Of a DNA stretch of 64,000 nt, positions 39,604 through 48,430 are shown one piece after another (the stretch's first letter is position 1; every line of letters begins with the position of its first letter). The stretch is from an uncultured Eubacteriales bacterium (GTDB lineage: Bacteria; Bacillota; Clostridia; Oscillospirales; Oscillospiraceae): positions 124,001 through 188,000 of the forward strand of contig ONPF01000003.1 of the NCBI GenBank assembly GCA_900319635.1, read 5' to 3'. A program made the position numbers and the translations under genes. The notes beneath the pieces are model-generated. The model ran no database searches, was not told the DNA's origin, and saw nothing but the letters and a program-made list of their open reading frames with translations.

Positions 39604-41388
39604 ATGCAGCAATCGGAAGAGGAAAAACGGGCGTTTTTCGGATCGCTCCATACACTGCGCCAGCGCATCAAAGAGGGCACCTTTGGAGAAATCCTGGACG
39701 ACTGGCGCTGGATCCTTGGCTACAGCAAGCGCCATAAAATGGCCGTGATCTTTTACACGCTCCTCGGCATTTTCAGCACCAGCTTTGCCCTGGCAGCCAG
39801 CGTGGCAGGGAAATACCTGATCGATATTATCACCGGCTATGAGACCAGCAAGCTCGGCCTTCTGATCGCAATTTTGCTGGGCAGCGCCGCGTTCAGTCTG
39901 TTTTTTTCCAATCTGATCAACCGCATCTCCGCAAAGCTCTCTATTGACATCAATAATGATATCCAGGCGGACATCTTCGACCAGATCATAGATGTGGACT
40001 GGAAGGCCATCAACGGCTATTCCAGCGGTGATCTTCTGAACCGCTTTAACAGCGATGTGAACACAGTCAGCAAAAACGCCATCTCCTGGCTGCCCTCTAT
40101 CATCATCTCCGTTTACAACTTTATCGTCACCTTTGCGCTGATCTGGCACTATAACAAGGTCATGTCCCTGCTTGCCTTCGCTAGTGCGCCGGTCATGCTG
40201 CTCATGTCCCGGTTCCTGATCCGCAAACAGCGGGACTATGCCCGTAAGGTCAAGGAGACCGGCAGCGAGATGATGGGCTTCGAGGTGGAAACCTTTTATA
40301 ATTTTGACACCATCAAGTCCTTCGGCGTGATGGAAAACTACGGGAAAAAGCTCCGCCGCTGGCAGCAAAAGCTGAAAAAAATCAGCCTGGACTATAACAT
40401 GTTTACCATCAAGACTAACGTGTTTCTTTCTGTTCTGGGCATGATCGTCCAGTATGCGGCCTTTGGATATTGCCTGTTTCTTCTATGGGGACATCAGATC
40501 ACTTACGGCACCATGACCCTGTTTCTGGAGCAGCGGGTGCGGCTGGCAAATGCATTCAACAGCGTGATCGGCATTGTGCCCAGCTTCCTGACCAGCTCTG
40601 TCTCCGCCCACCGCATCCGGGAGCTGATCGAGCTGCCGCGGGAGCGTCATCTGCCGGAGACCCGGGAGCTGGAGCCCCTGGCTGACGGCGGCTTGGAAGT
40701 GCGAATGGAAGGCCTGAGCTTCTCCTATGTGGAGGAGAAACGGGTCATTACCGGCTCCGGCTTTCGTGCCGCTCCGGGAGAGATCGTGGCGCTGGTCGGC
40801 CCCTCCGGCGAGGGGAAGACAACCATGATCCGCTTGATCCTTGGCCTTGTTCAGCCCGATTCGGGCATCGCCGTATTACGCAGCCGCGATGGGACAGAGG
40901 TTCCCATGAATGCGGAATCCCGCTGCTTCTTCTCGTATGTCCCTCAAGGCAACGCGATACTTTCCGGCACGGTGGCGGAAAACCTGCGCATGGTACGGGA
41001 GGACGCCACGGATGAGGATATCATTGAGGCGCTGAAGCTGGCTTGTGCTTGGGATTTCGTCTCCAAGCTGCCCGATGGCATCAACAGCAAAGTAGGAGAG
41101 CGCGGCCGCGGTTTTTCCGAGGGTCAGGCACAGCGCATTGCCATCGCCCGCGCGATCCTGCGGGATGCACCGATCCTGCTGCTGGACGAGGCGACCTCCG
41201 CACTGGATGTTGCGACGGAACGCCAGGTGCTGCGCAATATCATTCGCCAGCGGCCCAACAAAACCTGTATTGTTACAACGCATCGCCCTACAGTTCTGAA
41301 TCTCTGCCAACGGGTCTACCGTGTCATGGATACCCGTGTGACGGAATTAAGCGAGGAAGAATCCAGCCGCATGTCGATGGATTTCTGA
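39604..41388 (+). CDS. MsbA-like ABC exporter (fused permease and ATPase)
   Basis: A 594-residue half-transporter that works as a dimer. An unusually long N-terminal cytoplasmic stretch (about 40 residues) is followed by six membrane helices (about 45-320) and an ATPase domain: Walker A VGPSGEGKTT, Q-loop PQGN, signature in the degenerate form FSEGQAQRIAIARAIL, Walker B LLLDEATSALD and H-loop THRP. There is no C39 peptidase domain, so it would not cleave a leader. GGGAGG lies five bases before the ATG at 39604; a longer start at 39574 would overlap the promoter. Position suggests export of the modified peptide or of a glycan precursor; the cargo is unknown. Confidence 0.88.
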   Translation: MQQSEEEKRAFFGSLHTLRQRIKEGTFGEILDDWRWILGYSKRHKMAVIFYTLLGIFSTSFALAASVAGKYLIDIITGYETSKLGLLIAILLGSAAFSLFFSNLINRISAKLSIDINNDIQADIFDQIIDVDWKAINGYSSGDLLNRFNSDVNTVSKNAISWLPSIIISVYNFIVTFALIWHYNKVMSLLAFASAPVMLLMSRFLIRKQRDYARKVKETGSEMMGFEVETFYNFDTIKSFGVMENYGKKLRRWQQKLKKISLDYNMFTIKTNVFLSVLGMIVQYAAFGYCLFLLWGHQITYGTMTLFLEQRVRLANAFNSVIGIVPSFLTSSVSAHRIRELIELPRERHLPETRELEPLADGGLEVRMEGLSFSYVEEKRVITGSGFRAAPGEIVALVGPSGEGKTTMIRLILGLVQPDSGIAVLRSRDGTEVPMNAESRCFFSYVPQGNAILSGTVAENLRMVREDATDEDIIEALKLACAWDFVSKLPDGINSKVGERGRGFSEGQAQRIAIARAILRDAPILLLDEATSALDVATERQVLRNIIRQRPNKTCIVTTHRPTVLNLCQRVYRVMDTRVTELSEEESSRMSMDF

Positions 41389-41398
41389 GTTTTTGCCT

Positions 41399-42148
41399 AT
41401 GATTGATATTCATACCCACGTACTGCCTGGTGTGGATGATGGCTCCCAGAGCATGGAGGAGTCGCTGGAGATGCTGGCTTTGGCCGCGGACAGCGGCGTG
41501 AAGACACTGGTCGCTACGCCACACTGCAATATTCCCGATGAGTTTGATAATTATGCCGGACCTGAGCTGGAGGCGCTGTTTGTCCGGCTGGATGAGGAAC
41601 GGAAAAAGGCAGGGATCCCACTTCGCCTTTGTCGGGGAATGGAGGTTTTTGCCACAGAAGAGCTGCCCGAGCTGCTGCAGAACGGGCGCGTTTGGACGCT
41701 GAACGGCACCCGATATTTCCTGATAGAATTTGCTTTTCATGAGGATCCGGACTTTTGTGACAATGTGCTTCGGCGCTGCCGCGAGCTTGATTATCTGCCG
41801 ATCATCGCCCACCCGGAGCGCTATTATTTCGTGCAGGATGATCCGGGTATCGCCTATGAGTGGTGCCGACAGGGCTATGGCCTGCAGCTGAATAAGGGGA
41901 GCATTCTGGGGCGATTTGGGGAACGGCCTTGGCGCACGGCAGAGCTTTTGCTGCAGCACGGTTTGGCCGCCTGTGTCGCCAGCGACGCCCACAGCCCGTA
42001 TCAGCGCAGCACGCATATGGGAGAGTTACGGGAATATTTGACCGACGAGCTGGGAGAGTCCTATATGCGATTGCTCCTGGAGGAAAACCCGGCACGTATC
42101 CTCGATGGTCGAGAACTGCTGGGATATGAGCCGATCCCGTTTCGATAA
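41399..42148 (+). CDS. CpsB/CapC-like PHP-domain tyrosine-protein phosphatase
   Basis: A manganese-dependent phosphatase that removes phosphate from the tyrosine cluster of the BY-kinases encoded downstream, thus controlling polysaccharide synthesis. About 249 residues with PHP motifs in order: IDIHTHVLPGVDDGSQSM (residues 2-19), TPHCNIP, FEFA-like IEFAFHE, PIIAHPERY, and ASDAHS near the end. It starts 10 bp after the ABC gene without an obvious ribosome-binding site, so translational coupling is likely. Role assignment is by family and by the adjacent kinase genes. Confidence 0.9.
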   Translation: MIDIHTHVLPGVDDGSQSMEESLEMLALAADSGVKTLVATPHCNIPDEFDNYAGPELEALFVRLDEERKKAGIPLRLCRGMEVFATEELPELLQNGRVWTLNGTRYFLIEFAFHEDPDFCDNVLRRCRELDYLPIIAHPERYYFVQDDPGIAYEWCRQGYGLQLNKGSILGRFGERPWRTAELLLQHGLAACVASDAHSPYQRSTHMGELREYLTDELGESYMRLLLEENPARILDGRELLGYEPIPFR

Positions 42149-42174
42149 TCTTGCAAACAGGAGGACATTCGCTT

Positions 42175-43065
42175 GTGAGAAGATTAAGGTTATTGCTGCT
42201 GGTATTTTTTCTGGCAGTATTTGCTGTCTTTATGGCGTCCAATATCCGGGAGTATTTGACATCGGACTATGTGGCGCCGGAAATTCATGCGAACGAGGAT
42301 TCCATGCAGGTCAGTGTGACCGTAAGCGACGAAGAGCTGCTTGCCGGGATGACCGCAAATGATAATCTTGACGGGGATGTTACGGAAAGCCTTGTGGTGG
42401 TGTCCAAGTCTAAGTTTATTGCCAGGAATACCCGAAATGTGAACTATGCGGCCTTTGACCAGAATAATAATGTTGGTACCTACACCCGGAAAATCGTGTA
42501 TACAGACTATTATTCCCCACGTTTTTTGATGACGGAACCCCTTCGCTTTGTGGAGGGCAACTCCAGCTACGATTATCTGAAACACATACGGGCTGAGGAT
42601 TGCCTGGACGGTAATATCACGACCCAGATCAAGATCACGTTTGGTGAAAAGGAGATGGCCGGCGAGGCCTACAGCACCCAAAATATCAATCTGCAGGTCA
42701 CAAACAGCGCTGGTGATTCTTCCGTGTTGGAGTTAACGGCGACGTTTGAAGACTATGACAGTTATTCAAAGGCTTCTCCGGCGCTGAATGATTACATCGT
42801 TTATGTGAAAAAAGGGGACAAGCCCAATTATCGCGCGAATCTTACAGGAATCTGGACCGCGGGAAATCAGCGCAGGTTCTCTGATTTGGGCTTCGATCCG
42901 GATCAGGATGTGAGCATCGACGACAGCGGAGTTGATTATCATACTCCTGGTGTATATAGGGTCACATATAAGCTCACCCGAGCCACTCAGAACGCCACAG
43001 GCGGCACTTATCGGACTGACTTTGGAACAGCGACGCTGATTGTCGTTGTGGAGGATACGCCATGA
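42175..43065 (+). CDS. Membrane-anchored protein with DUF5011/Ig-like domains, polysaccharide locus
   Basis: A 296-residue protein. A basic start and one hydrophobic helix (about 5-24) anchor it, and the rest lies outside. Two or three beta-sandwich segments with the DUF5011-like pattern NLDGDVTESLVV and CLDGNITTQIKI at about 63-75 and 146-157 follow, and a third near the end. GTG start at 42175 with GGAGG ten bases upstream; a longer ATG-less frame is less likely. It overlaps the first BY-kinase gene by ATGA. Likely an extracytoplasmic partner of the polysaccharide machinery; exact role unknown. Confidence 0.75.
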   Translation: MRRLRLLLLVFFLAVFAVFMASNIREYLTSDYVAPEIHANEDSMQVSVTVSDEELLAGMTANDNLDGDVTESLVVVSKSKFIARNTRNVNYAAFDQNNNVGTYTRKIVYTDYYSPRFLMTEPLRFVEGNSSYDYLKHIRAEDCLDGNITTQIKITFGEKEMAGEAYSTQNINLQVTNSAGDSSVLELTATFEDYDSYSKASPALNDYIVYVKKGDKPNYRANLTGIWTAGNQRRFSDLGFDPDQDVSIDDSGVDYHTPGVYRVTYKLTRATQNATGGTYRTDFGTATLIVVVEDTP

Positions 43066-44537
43066 ACGAGAACAGACAGGATTATTCCTCTCTGCTGGAA
43101 AAACTTGATCTTTACAGTATTTTGCGGGATATTGTACGGAATCTCTGGGCGATCGTTTTAGGCGCTATCGCCGTTGCCATGATCGTCAATATGTCTGTCC
43201 GGGCGGATTTCCGTAATTCCTATTCTACTTCAGCCACATTTGTGGTGACCTCCAAGACCTCCAGCAACTATGCGTACAGCAATCTGTCTGCTGCGTCTAC
43301 CATGGCCAACAGCTTTACCAATATCCTCAACAGCAATCTAATGAAGAAAAAGGTCTGTGAGGATCTGGGAACGGATACCTTCCGCGCGACCGCCAGCGCC
43401 AGAGTGATTACCGGAACCAATCTGATGACCCTGAACGTGACCTCGGACACGCCGGAGAATACCTATCGTATCATCCGCTCCATCATGTATAACATGAACG
43501 ATCTGACACAGTTCGTATCCGAGGACATGGTGATGGATATTCTGCAGGATCCGGCTGTCCCTACCAAAGCAGATACGGCTTTTTCTGCTCGTTCTCAAAC
43601 CAAAAAAGCCTTCGTGCTGAGTTTTGCGGTCTTCGCCCTTGCCTTTGTGTACCTCTCTTATCGGAAGGAGACGGTGAAAGGCGAGAAGGATCTGGAGGAC
43701 AAGCTGGATGCGAAGTCGCTGGGGATGCTCTATTATGAGGAGAAGTTCAAATCGCCCGCGGACTGGCTGCGACACAAGAGGAGAAAGTATCTGGTTACGG
43801 AGCTCTCTGCGAAATTCGAATTCGTAGAGCGGTATAAGAAGATCGCTGCCCATCTCTCCGCCCAGGCACATAAAGCCGGCGCTAAGACGATCCTGGTCAC
43901 CAGCGTACAGGAACATGAAGGAAAGTCCACGGTTGCCGCAAATCTGGCGCTGACGCTGGTGCATCAGAATTATAAGGTGCTGCTGATCGACGGAGATATG
44001 CGGCGCCCTACTCAAAACTCTCTGTTCCTGAAGCCGGATGAAAAGCTGAAGGCAAGCCTGGGTTCCCTTTTGATGGGACAGGCAAACCTGAGTGACGCCA
44101 TCGTAAACGATGAGGAACATGGGCTGCATCTGCTGCTCAATAAGCGCAATTACACAAACTCTACGGACATCGTCTCGTCTGACTATATGACGCGGCTGAT
44201 TACGGTCGTCCGCAATTACTATGATTTTGTGATCATTGATTCTCCGCCCATGTCTCTCATGGCGGATGCGGAGGTTCTGGCGGATCTGTCCGATATGAGC
44301 TTGCTGGTCGTCAAATATGATACCGTGCTTGCCCGGGATTTGAACGATGCCATCGACTCTCTACGGGATGCCCGCGCAGAGTTTGCAGGCTGCATTCTGA
44401 ACCAGGTTCACACGCTGCCGGGATCCAGGAGAACCGTCGGCGGCTACGGCGGGTATGGGCGCTACGGCCGTTACGGCCGGTATGGCTATTATGGCCGCTA
44501 CGGCGAGTATGGCCATTACGGGAAGACGGAGAAGTGA
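43062..44537 (+). CDS. Wzz/BY-kinase fusion (first copy)
   Basis: A tyrosine autokinase that controls chain length and assembly of exopolysaccharide. 491 residues: N-terminal Wzz-like membrane domain with two helices (about 28-48 and 183-200) around an extracellular domain, then a cytoplasmic ATPase with Walker A SVQEHEGKST, Walker A' VLLIDGDMRRP and Walker B FVIIDSPP. The C-terminus is a tyrosine cluster, with repeated GRYGRYG-type units, that is the autophosphorylation site. Overlaps the upstream gene by four bases. In many Firmicutes adaptor and kinase are separate genes; here they are fused. Confidence 0.92.
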   Translation: MNENRQDYSSLLEKLDLYSILRDIVRNLWAIVLGAIAVAMIVNMSVRADFRNSYSTSATFVVTSKTSSNYAYSNLSAASTMANSFTNILNSNLMKKKVCEDLGTDTFRATASARVITGTNLMTLNVTSDTPENTYRIIRSIMYNMNDLTQFVSEDMVMDILQDPAVPTKADTAFSARSQTKKAFVLSFAVFALAFVYLSYRKETVKGEKDLEDKLDAKSLGMLYYEEKFKSPADWLRHKRRKYLVTELSAKFEFVERYKKIAAHLSAQAHKAGAKTILVTSVQEHEGKSTVAANLALTLVHQNYKVLLIDGDMRRPTQNSLFLKPDEKLKASLGSLLMGQANLSDAIVNDEEHGLHLLLNKRNYTNSTDIVSSDYMTRLITVVRNYYDFVIIDSPPMSLMADAEVLADLSDMSLLVVKYDTVLARDLNDAIDSLRDARAEFAGCILNQVHTLPGSRRTVGGYGGYGRYGRYGRYGYYGRYGEYGHYGKTEK

Positions 44538-44546
44538 GGTGCTGCC

Positions 44547-46109
44547 ATGAGTGAAAACGCGACGAAAAACAGCGAAGAATTCGAGAAGATAGACGTTTTT
44601 TCCTTTATCAACGATTATTTTCATCGTTTACGCCGTTTTTGGCTGCTTGTGCTGATCTTGACAGTGGCGAGTACCGCCCTGTTCTATTACCGCACCAGTA
44701 CCCACTACTCTGCCACCTTTGTGGCGGAGGCGACGGTTTCTGTTGAGATTGTAAACGGCGGAACCTATGCCAATAAAAACACGGCGGAGCAAATGAGCAT
44801 GATCTTTCCCGTTATCCTGAACAGCGTGCTCTCCGACGTGATTGCAGAGGATCTTGGTACCTCCAGCGTTCCCGGCACCATCAATGTCACCTGCATCAAA
44901 GGCACAAACCTGTTGACCATTACGGTCACTTCCTGGGATGCAAATCTGGCTTACAATACGCTTCAGTCGGTCTTGAACAACTATTCTTCTGTCGCACAGT
45001 CCGTTGTCGGCCAGACAGAGTTAATGGTGATCGACGACAGTGGAATCCCTGTTGACACGGGAAGAGAGTCGGTCATCCGCGGCTCGATCAAGAGAGGCGC
45101 CTTGCTTGGTCTTGCTCTTGGGCTTGGGCTTGTTGCGCTACATGTGTTGACCTTCCGCACAGTGCGAAATGAGAACGAGCTGCGTAGCCTGCTGAACATC
45201 CCCTGTCTCGGCACACTGCCCTTCTACCGCAAAAAGGAACGCCGCAACTCGACCAGAACGGAGATCAATATTCTTGTAGAAGGGGAGAGCTCCGACTACG
45301 TGGAGTCCATCCGTCTGGTGCGCACCCGTCTGGAGCGTCAGATGGAGGGGAAGAAAGTGCTGATGGTTACCAGCTCCATTTCCGGTGAGGGTAAATCCAC
45401 TGTTGCAGCGAACCTGGCCATCTCCATGGCGCGCAAGGGAAAACGCGTTGTGTTGGTAGACTGCGATCTTCGCAATCCCACAGTCAGCAGGATCTTTGGC
45501 CTGACAGAGGAGTACCCGGGCCTGGTGTCCGTCCTGCGTGGGCAAAGTCAGATTCAGGATACTCTGGTTAGCGTTTCGGATCATGGCAACCCCATTGGGC
45601 TCACCCTGCTTCCGGGCGGCGAGCGGGAGCCGCGCCTGGTGGAAATCCTCAGTGGGGACGCGATGAAAAACGTGATCGAAACGCTGCGTAACCATGCTGA
45701 CGTGGTCATTCTGGACACGCCGCCCTCCGCTATGCTGGTGGATGCCATGATGCTGGTGCGGTATGTGGACGCGGTGGCCTACGTCGTCATGAGTGATTAT
45801 GCCCGCCGCCGCTATATCTTCGAGGGCGTGGAGGAATTGACCGCTTCCGGCGCCCCGATCGTGGGCTGCATCCTCAATGGCGGCAGAACCAGAGGTGGTC
45901 GCTACGGCTATTATGGCTATTACAGCTACCGCGGGAAATACGGCTACAACAGCTATGGCTACGGTGCAAAGGCGAGCAGCGCCAAAGCCTACGGGGAAGG
46001 AAAAAAGAGCTCCCATTCGGAACGCAGCTCTTCCAAATCAGGGCACAAGTCTTCGCATAAGACCAGTGCAAAGGAGGAACGAGAGAATCGTTCTGACACG
46101 CAGGCCTGA
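44547..46109 (+). CDS. Wzz/BY-kinase fusion (second copy)
   Basis: A paralogue of the preceding gene, 520 residues, with the same layout: two membrane helices (about 32-50 and 185-205), Walker A SSISGEGKST, A' VVLVDCDLRNP and Walker B VVILDTPPSA. Before its end lies a Tyr cluster (GRYGYYGYYSYRG-like, about 450-475), followed by a Ser/Lys/His-rich basic tail of about 45 residues that the first copy lacks. GAGGTG lies before the ATG, 9 bp after the first copy. Two fused kinases in a row suggest division of labour or hetero-oligomers. Last gene of the operon. Confidence 0.92.
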   Translation: MSENATKNSEEFEKIDVFSFINDYFHRLRRFWLLVLILTVASTALFYYRTSTHYSATFVAEATVSVEIVNGGTYANKNTAEQMSMIFPVILNSVLSDVIAEDLGTSSVPGTINVTCIKGTNLLTITVTSWDANLAYNTLQSVLNNYSSVAQSVVGQTELMVIDDSGIPVDTGRESVIRGSIKRGALLGLALGLGLVALHVLTFRTVRNENELRSLLNIPCLGTLPFYRKKERRNSTRTEINILVEGESSDYVESIRLVRTRLERQMEGKKVLMVTSSISGEGKSTVAANLAISMARKGKRVVLVDCDLRNPTVSRIFGLTEEYPGLVSVLRGQSQIQDTLVSVSDHGNPIGLTLLPGGEREPRLVEILSGDAMKNVIETLRNHADVVILDTPPSAMLVDAMMLVRYVDAVAYVVMSDYARRRYIFEGVEELTASGAPIVGCILNGGRTRGGRYGYYGYYSYRGKYGYNSYGYGAKASSAKAYGEGKKSSHSERSSSKSGHKSSHKTSAKEERENRSDTQA

Positions 46110-46121
46110 AACTATAAAAGG

Positions 46122-46200
46122 AAACAGCACCCCATTTGTTAGACAGGATAGATGACCTGTTTGACAGATGGGGTGCTGTTCATCTTGCAAGATGATTTTT
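46122..46200 (+). terminator. Terminator region between convergent polysaccharide operons
   Basis: A perfect 13-bp outer stem (46122-46134 with 46167-46179) with inner pairing (ACAGG/CCTGT), then a CATCTTG/CAAGATG palindrome followed by ATTTTTG. Both operons end here. Confidence 0.8.
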
Positions 46201-46208
46201 GCTTGCTC

Positions 46209-47477
46209 CTACTTATGACTGTAGATCGTCTCGTACATATTCAGGAGATTACGCGCATTTATATCACGGTTGTAGGTGTGCGCCGCATGGTTGTGGCCCT
46301 TTTCTGAAAAGCGTTTTGCTAATTCATCGCTTTCAAAAATTTTGCAAACTGCGGCTGCTAATAAATAAGGCTCGTTAAACGGATAAAGGAGACCATCCTC
46401 TCCATGGTTTATCATCTCAAGCATCGCGCCAACACAAGACGCCACGGCGGGGACGCCCAAAAGCATTGCTTCACCGAGTGCGGTGGACTGATTTTCAATT
46501 GCTGCAGGTGATATGAACACATTGGATCGTAGAAGTAACTCTTTTACCTGGAGTTCAGTTTGCTGCCCCATAAAGCGAAGACAATGCCCAACACCTAATT
46601 CTTCAATTTGCTTTTGGATGATCCAATCATAATCCGGCGCGGCATTAAGGATTCTCTTCTTCAGGCCGGAATAATTGCGAGTTTGTAATTTGTTAGCAAT
46701 TACGTTTACTTTCGTATCAGGATATTCATGGAGAATCATAGGCAAGGCTTCCAGAAACTTATGAAAACCTTTAATTGGATAGGAATATAAAATGTAAATA
46801 CTGTGAGGCTCGCATGATGCTAACGACCAGTGTTCGCCATTGTAAAAAGAATCTCGAAGGATTAGTTTACAATCAAAGGTAACGACATTCGGATTAATAG
46901 ATTTTGCGACTGCATTCCCCCAATCGCTACCTCCGTTAACATATTTTAGATGGTTAATTACAAGCGCTTCATACTGCATGCGCTTAGCAAAAGAAAGACG
47001 CTGCAATTCAATGCTTTTCCCGCCCTTGTGTATTTTGCGGAGGAATTTGTGCAGAAATGTATCGCGGCAGAGAGATTCTGACAGTCCAGCATAGACAGCG
47101 CGCTCATAATACTTCAGTGCCCCCTGAATTGTTACTACGGTACGTTCGACATCCGCACATTTTGCCAGCGCCCAGGAGTGTGCAAACTCTGTACCGTAGA
47201 TATGGACGATGTCCGGCTGTTCTTCTCGTAGGATCACACGGAAATGTGCCTCCATCGAATCAACAGTACCGTTAGGGACAAGATAGTATCCCACGCTGCC
47301 TATTGTTTCGTGAAGAACATCTGCGCGTCGCTCCGTGGTACAGATAATTAGATCATGGCCGCTTTCAAGCACGGCATTCATGGCGCCGGTCAGCCAGCCG
47401 CCGAACACTGAGGGATTTCGCCCAAGGTGCTCCGCCAGCTCCGGCATCACGATGTTTACAAGCCAAAGTATTTTCAT
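46209..47477 (-). CDS. Glycosyltransferase family 4 protein
   Basis: A GT-B fold sugar transferase that adds a sugar from a nucleotide donor to a lipid-linked glycan at the inner membrane face. 422 residues. The N-terminal acceptor domain begins MKILWLVNIVMPELAEHLG with a glycine-rich FGGWLTGAM loop. The donor domain has the EX7E-type motif ENQSTALGE and GVPAVAS. It overlaps the formyltransferase gene by ATGA. The gene is AT-richer than the flanking operon genes. Last gene of the long minus-strand operon. Sugar specificity cannot be told. Confidence 0.85.
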   Translation of the reverse strand: MKILWLVNIVMPELAEHLGRNPSVFGGWLTGAMNAVLESGHDLIICTTERRADVLHETIGSVGYYLVPNGTVDSMEAHFRVILREEQPDIVHIYGTEFAHSWALAKCADVERTVVTIQGALKYYERAVYAGLSESLCRDTFLHKFLRKIHKGGKSIELQRLSFAKRMQYEALVINHLKYVNGGSDWGNAVAKSINPNVVTFDCKLILRDSFYNGEHWSLASCEPHSIYILYSYPIKGFHKFLEALPMILHEYPDTKVNVIANKLQTRNYSGLKKRILNAAPDYDWIIQKQIEELGVGHCLRFMGQQTELQVKELLLRSNVFISPAAIENQSTALGEAMLLGVPAVASCVGAMLEMINHGEDGLLYPFNEPYLLAAAVCKIFESDELAKRFSEKGHNHAAHTYNRDINARNLLNMYETIYSHK

Positions 47478-48199
47478 TGCTCTTTCTCCAACCTGATGCT
47501 GACATAGATCCTCTTGCCTTCTGTGTCGAGGAAATAGGCGTTTTTATAAGGCTCGTGCGTCATCGCGCGCAGAAAGTCAATGACCTCGCCGTAGGTGGCG
47601 GGCTTGTCTAAGTCGATTTGCCGCAGCGCCTCAAAGTCTTCCTTGTAGTTGATATTCCCTTCTCCCGGCATAGGGGTAAGGGTGTAGTTCCCGGTCAGAA
47701 TATCTTCCAGATGCTCCTCCATGAGCGCCATTTCTGTGGCGAGGATACGCTCATATACCTCCTTGGAGGTCTCCTCCGCGCCGAGCGTCAGTTCCCGCTG
47801 ATACAGGATCGGTCCATGGTCGAGCTCCGTATCCATCTTGTGAATGGTCACGCCGATGGGCATGTGGTTCATGATGCCGAACACCTGCGGGAACCAGCCG
47901 CGATTGTACGGATTCAGCCCGGGATGGACATTGATGCAGACGTGCTCGTTGACCATTTTGTCAGGGAACAGCTGCTTGCAGTGGAGCGAGATAAAGAGAT
48001 CGTAGGCATTGAAGAAATCGTCCCCCTGATCGCGTAGCTTGATCGGGCGCATTCCGCCGTTCTCCCCGAACTTTTCACGGAAGGCGTGGTTCCACGTTGC
48101 GTAGTAGAAGTCAAACTCCGCCTCCTGCGGCTTGCGCCGAAGCAGATCGACGAAATGTTCATAGATATATAAGTTGTCGGTGATGATGCAAACTTTCAT
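47474..48199 (-). CDS. Sugar N-formyltransferase (dTDP-4-amino-dideoxyhexose type)
   Basis: Transfers a formyl group from N10-formyltetrahydrofolate to an amino sugar nucleotide. 241 residues with the formyltransferase core: INVHPGLNPYNRGWFPQVFGI (the Asn-x-His pair of the active site), GVTIHKMDTELDHGPIL (with the catalytic Asp) and a C-terminal accessory region. This matches WbtJ/QdtF-like enzymes rather than Met-tRNA formyltransferase. The ATG at 48199 is preferred over one two codons earlier from the GAGGA site. It implies a 4-formamido-4,6-dideoxyhexose or similar in the polymer. Confidence 0.85.
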   Translation of the reverse strand: MKVCIITDNLYIYEHFVDLLRRKPQEAEFDFYYATWNHAFREKFGENGGMRPIKLRDQGDDFFNAYDLFISLHCKQLFPDKMVNEHVCINVHPGLNPYNRGWFPQVFGIMNHMPIGVTIHKMDTELDHGPILYQRELTLGAEETSKEVYERILATEMALMEEHLEDILTGNYTLTPMPGEGNINYKEDFEALRQIDLDKPATYGEVIDFLRAMTHEPYKNAYFLDTEGKRIYVSIRLEKEQ

Positions 48200-48216
48200 T
48201 ATCATTCCTCAGTTGC

Positions 48217-48381
48217 CTATTCCGAAACGAGCTGATCAGTGATTTGAGAAGGAAGGCGAATGCTGCCCCACATGTTATGATTCCACGGGATCTTATTGGT
48301 GTGATCCGCCGCGCCAAGCTTGATCTGTCTGTTTTCCGGCACTTCGATCGGAAGTATGTTCGGAAAAAAGCACAACGAAAT
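48217..48381 (-). pseudogene. Orphan tail of a Wzt carbohydrate-binding domain
   Basis: About 54 codons ending in TAG, with an in-frame stop at 48382-48384 and no start signal. The encoded tail has DHTNKIPWNHNMWGSIRLPS, which aligns with the last part of the intact Wzt at 49301 (DHSSMIPWKHSVYGSVRL). It is therefore a remnant of a second Wzt C-terminal domain, left 17 bp before the formyltransferase gene. Best explained by replacement of the wzt 3' half by incoming DNA. Confidence 0.7.
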
Positions 48382-48430
48382 TGATCAATCTCCACGTTGT
48401 TTATCTACCGAACAAAATTGCCAATCTACT

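Noticed and set aside
39155-39655. Minus-strand frame with a repeated LFGKSAGA pattern
   Set aside because: The repeat is only the translation of the 24-bp tandem DNA repeats (24 is a multiple of three); it also crosses a terminator.
39604-41388. Exporter as a peptidase-containing bacteriocin transporter
   Set aside because: The N-terminal 45 residues are too short for a C39 peptidase and lack its Cys/His motifs.
48159-48395. 78-codon minus-strand frame before the formyltransferase
   Set aside because: It is in a different frame from the Wzt-like remnant, overlaps the formyltransferase start and has no ribosome-binding site or homology.
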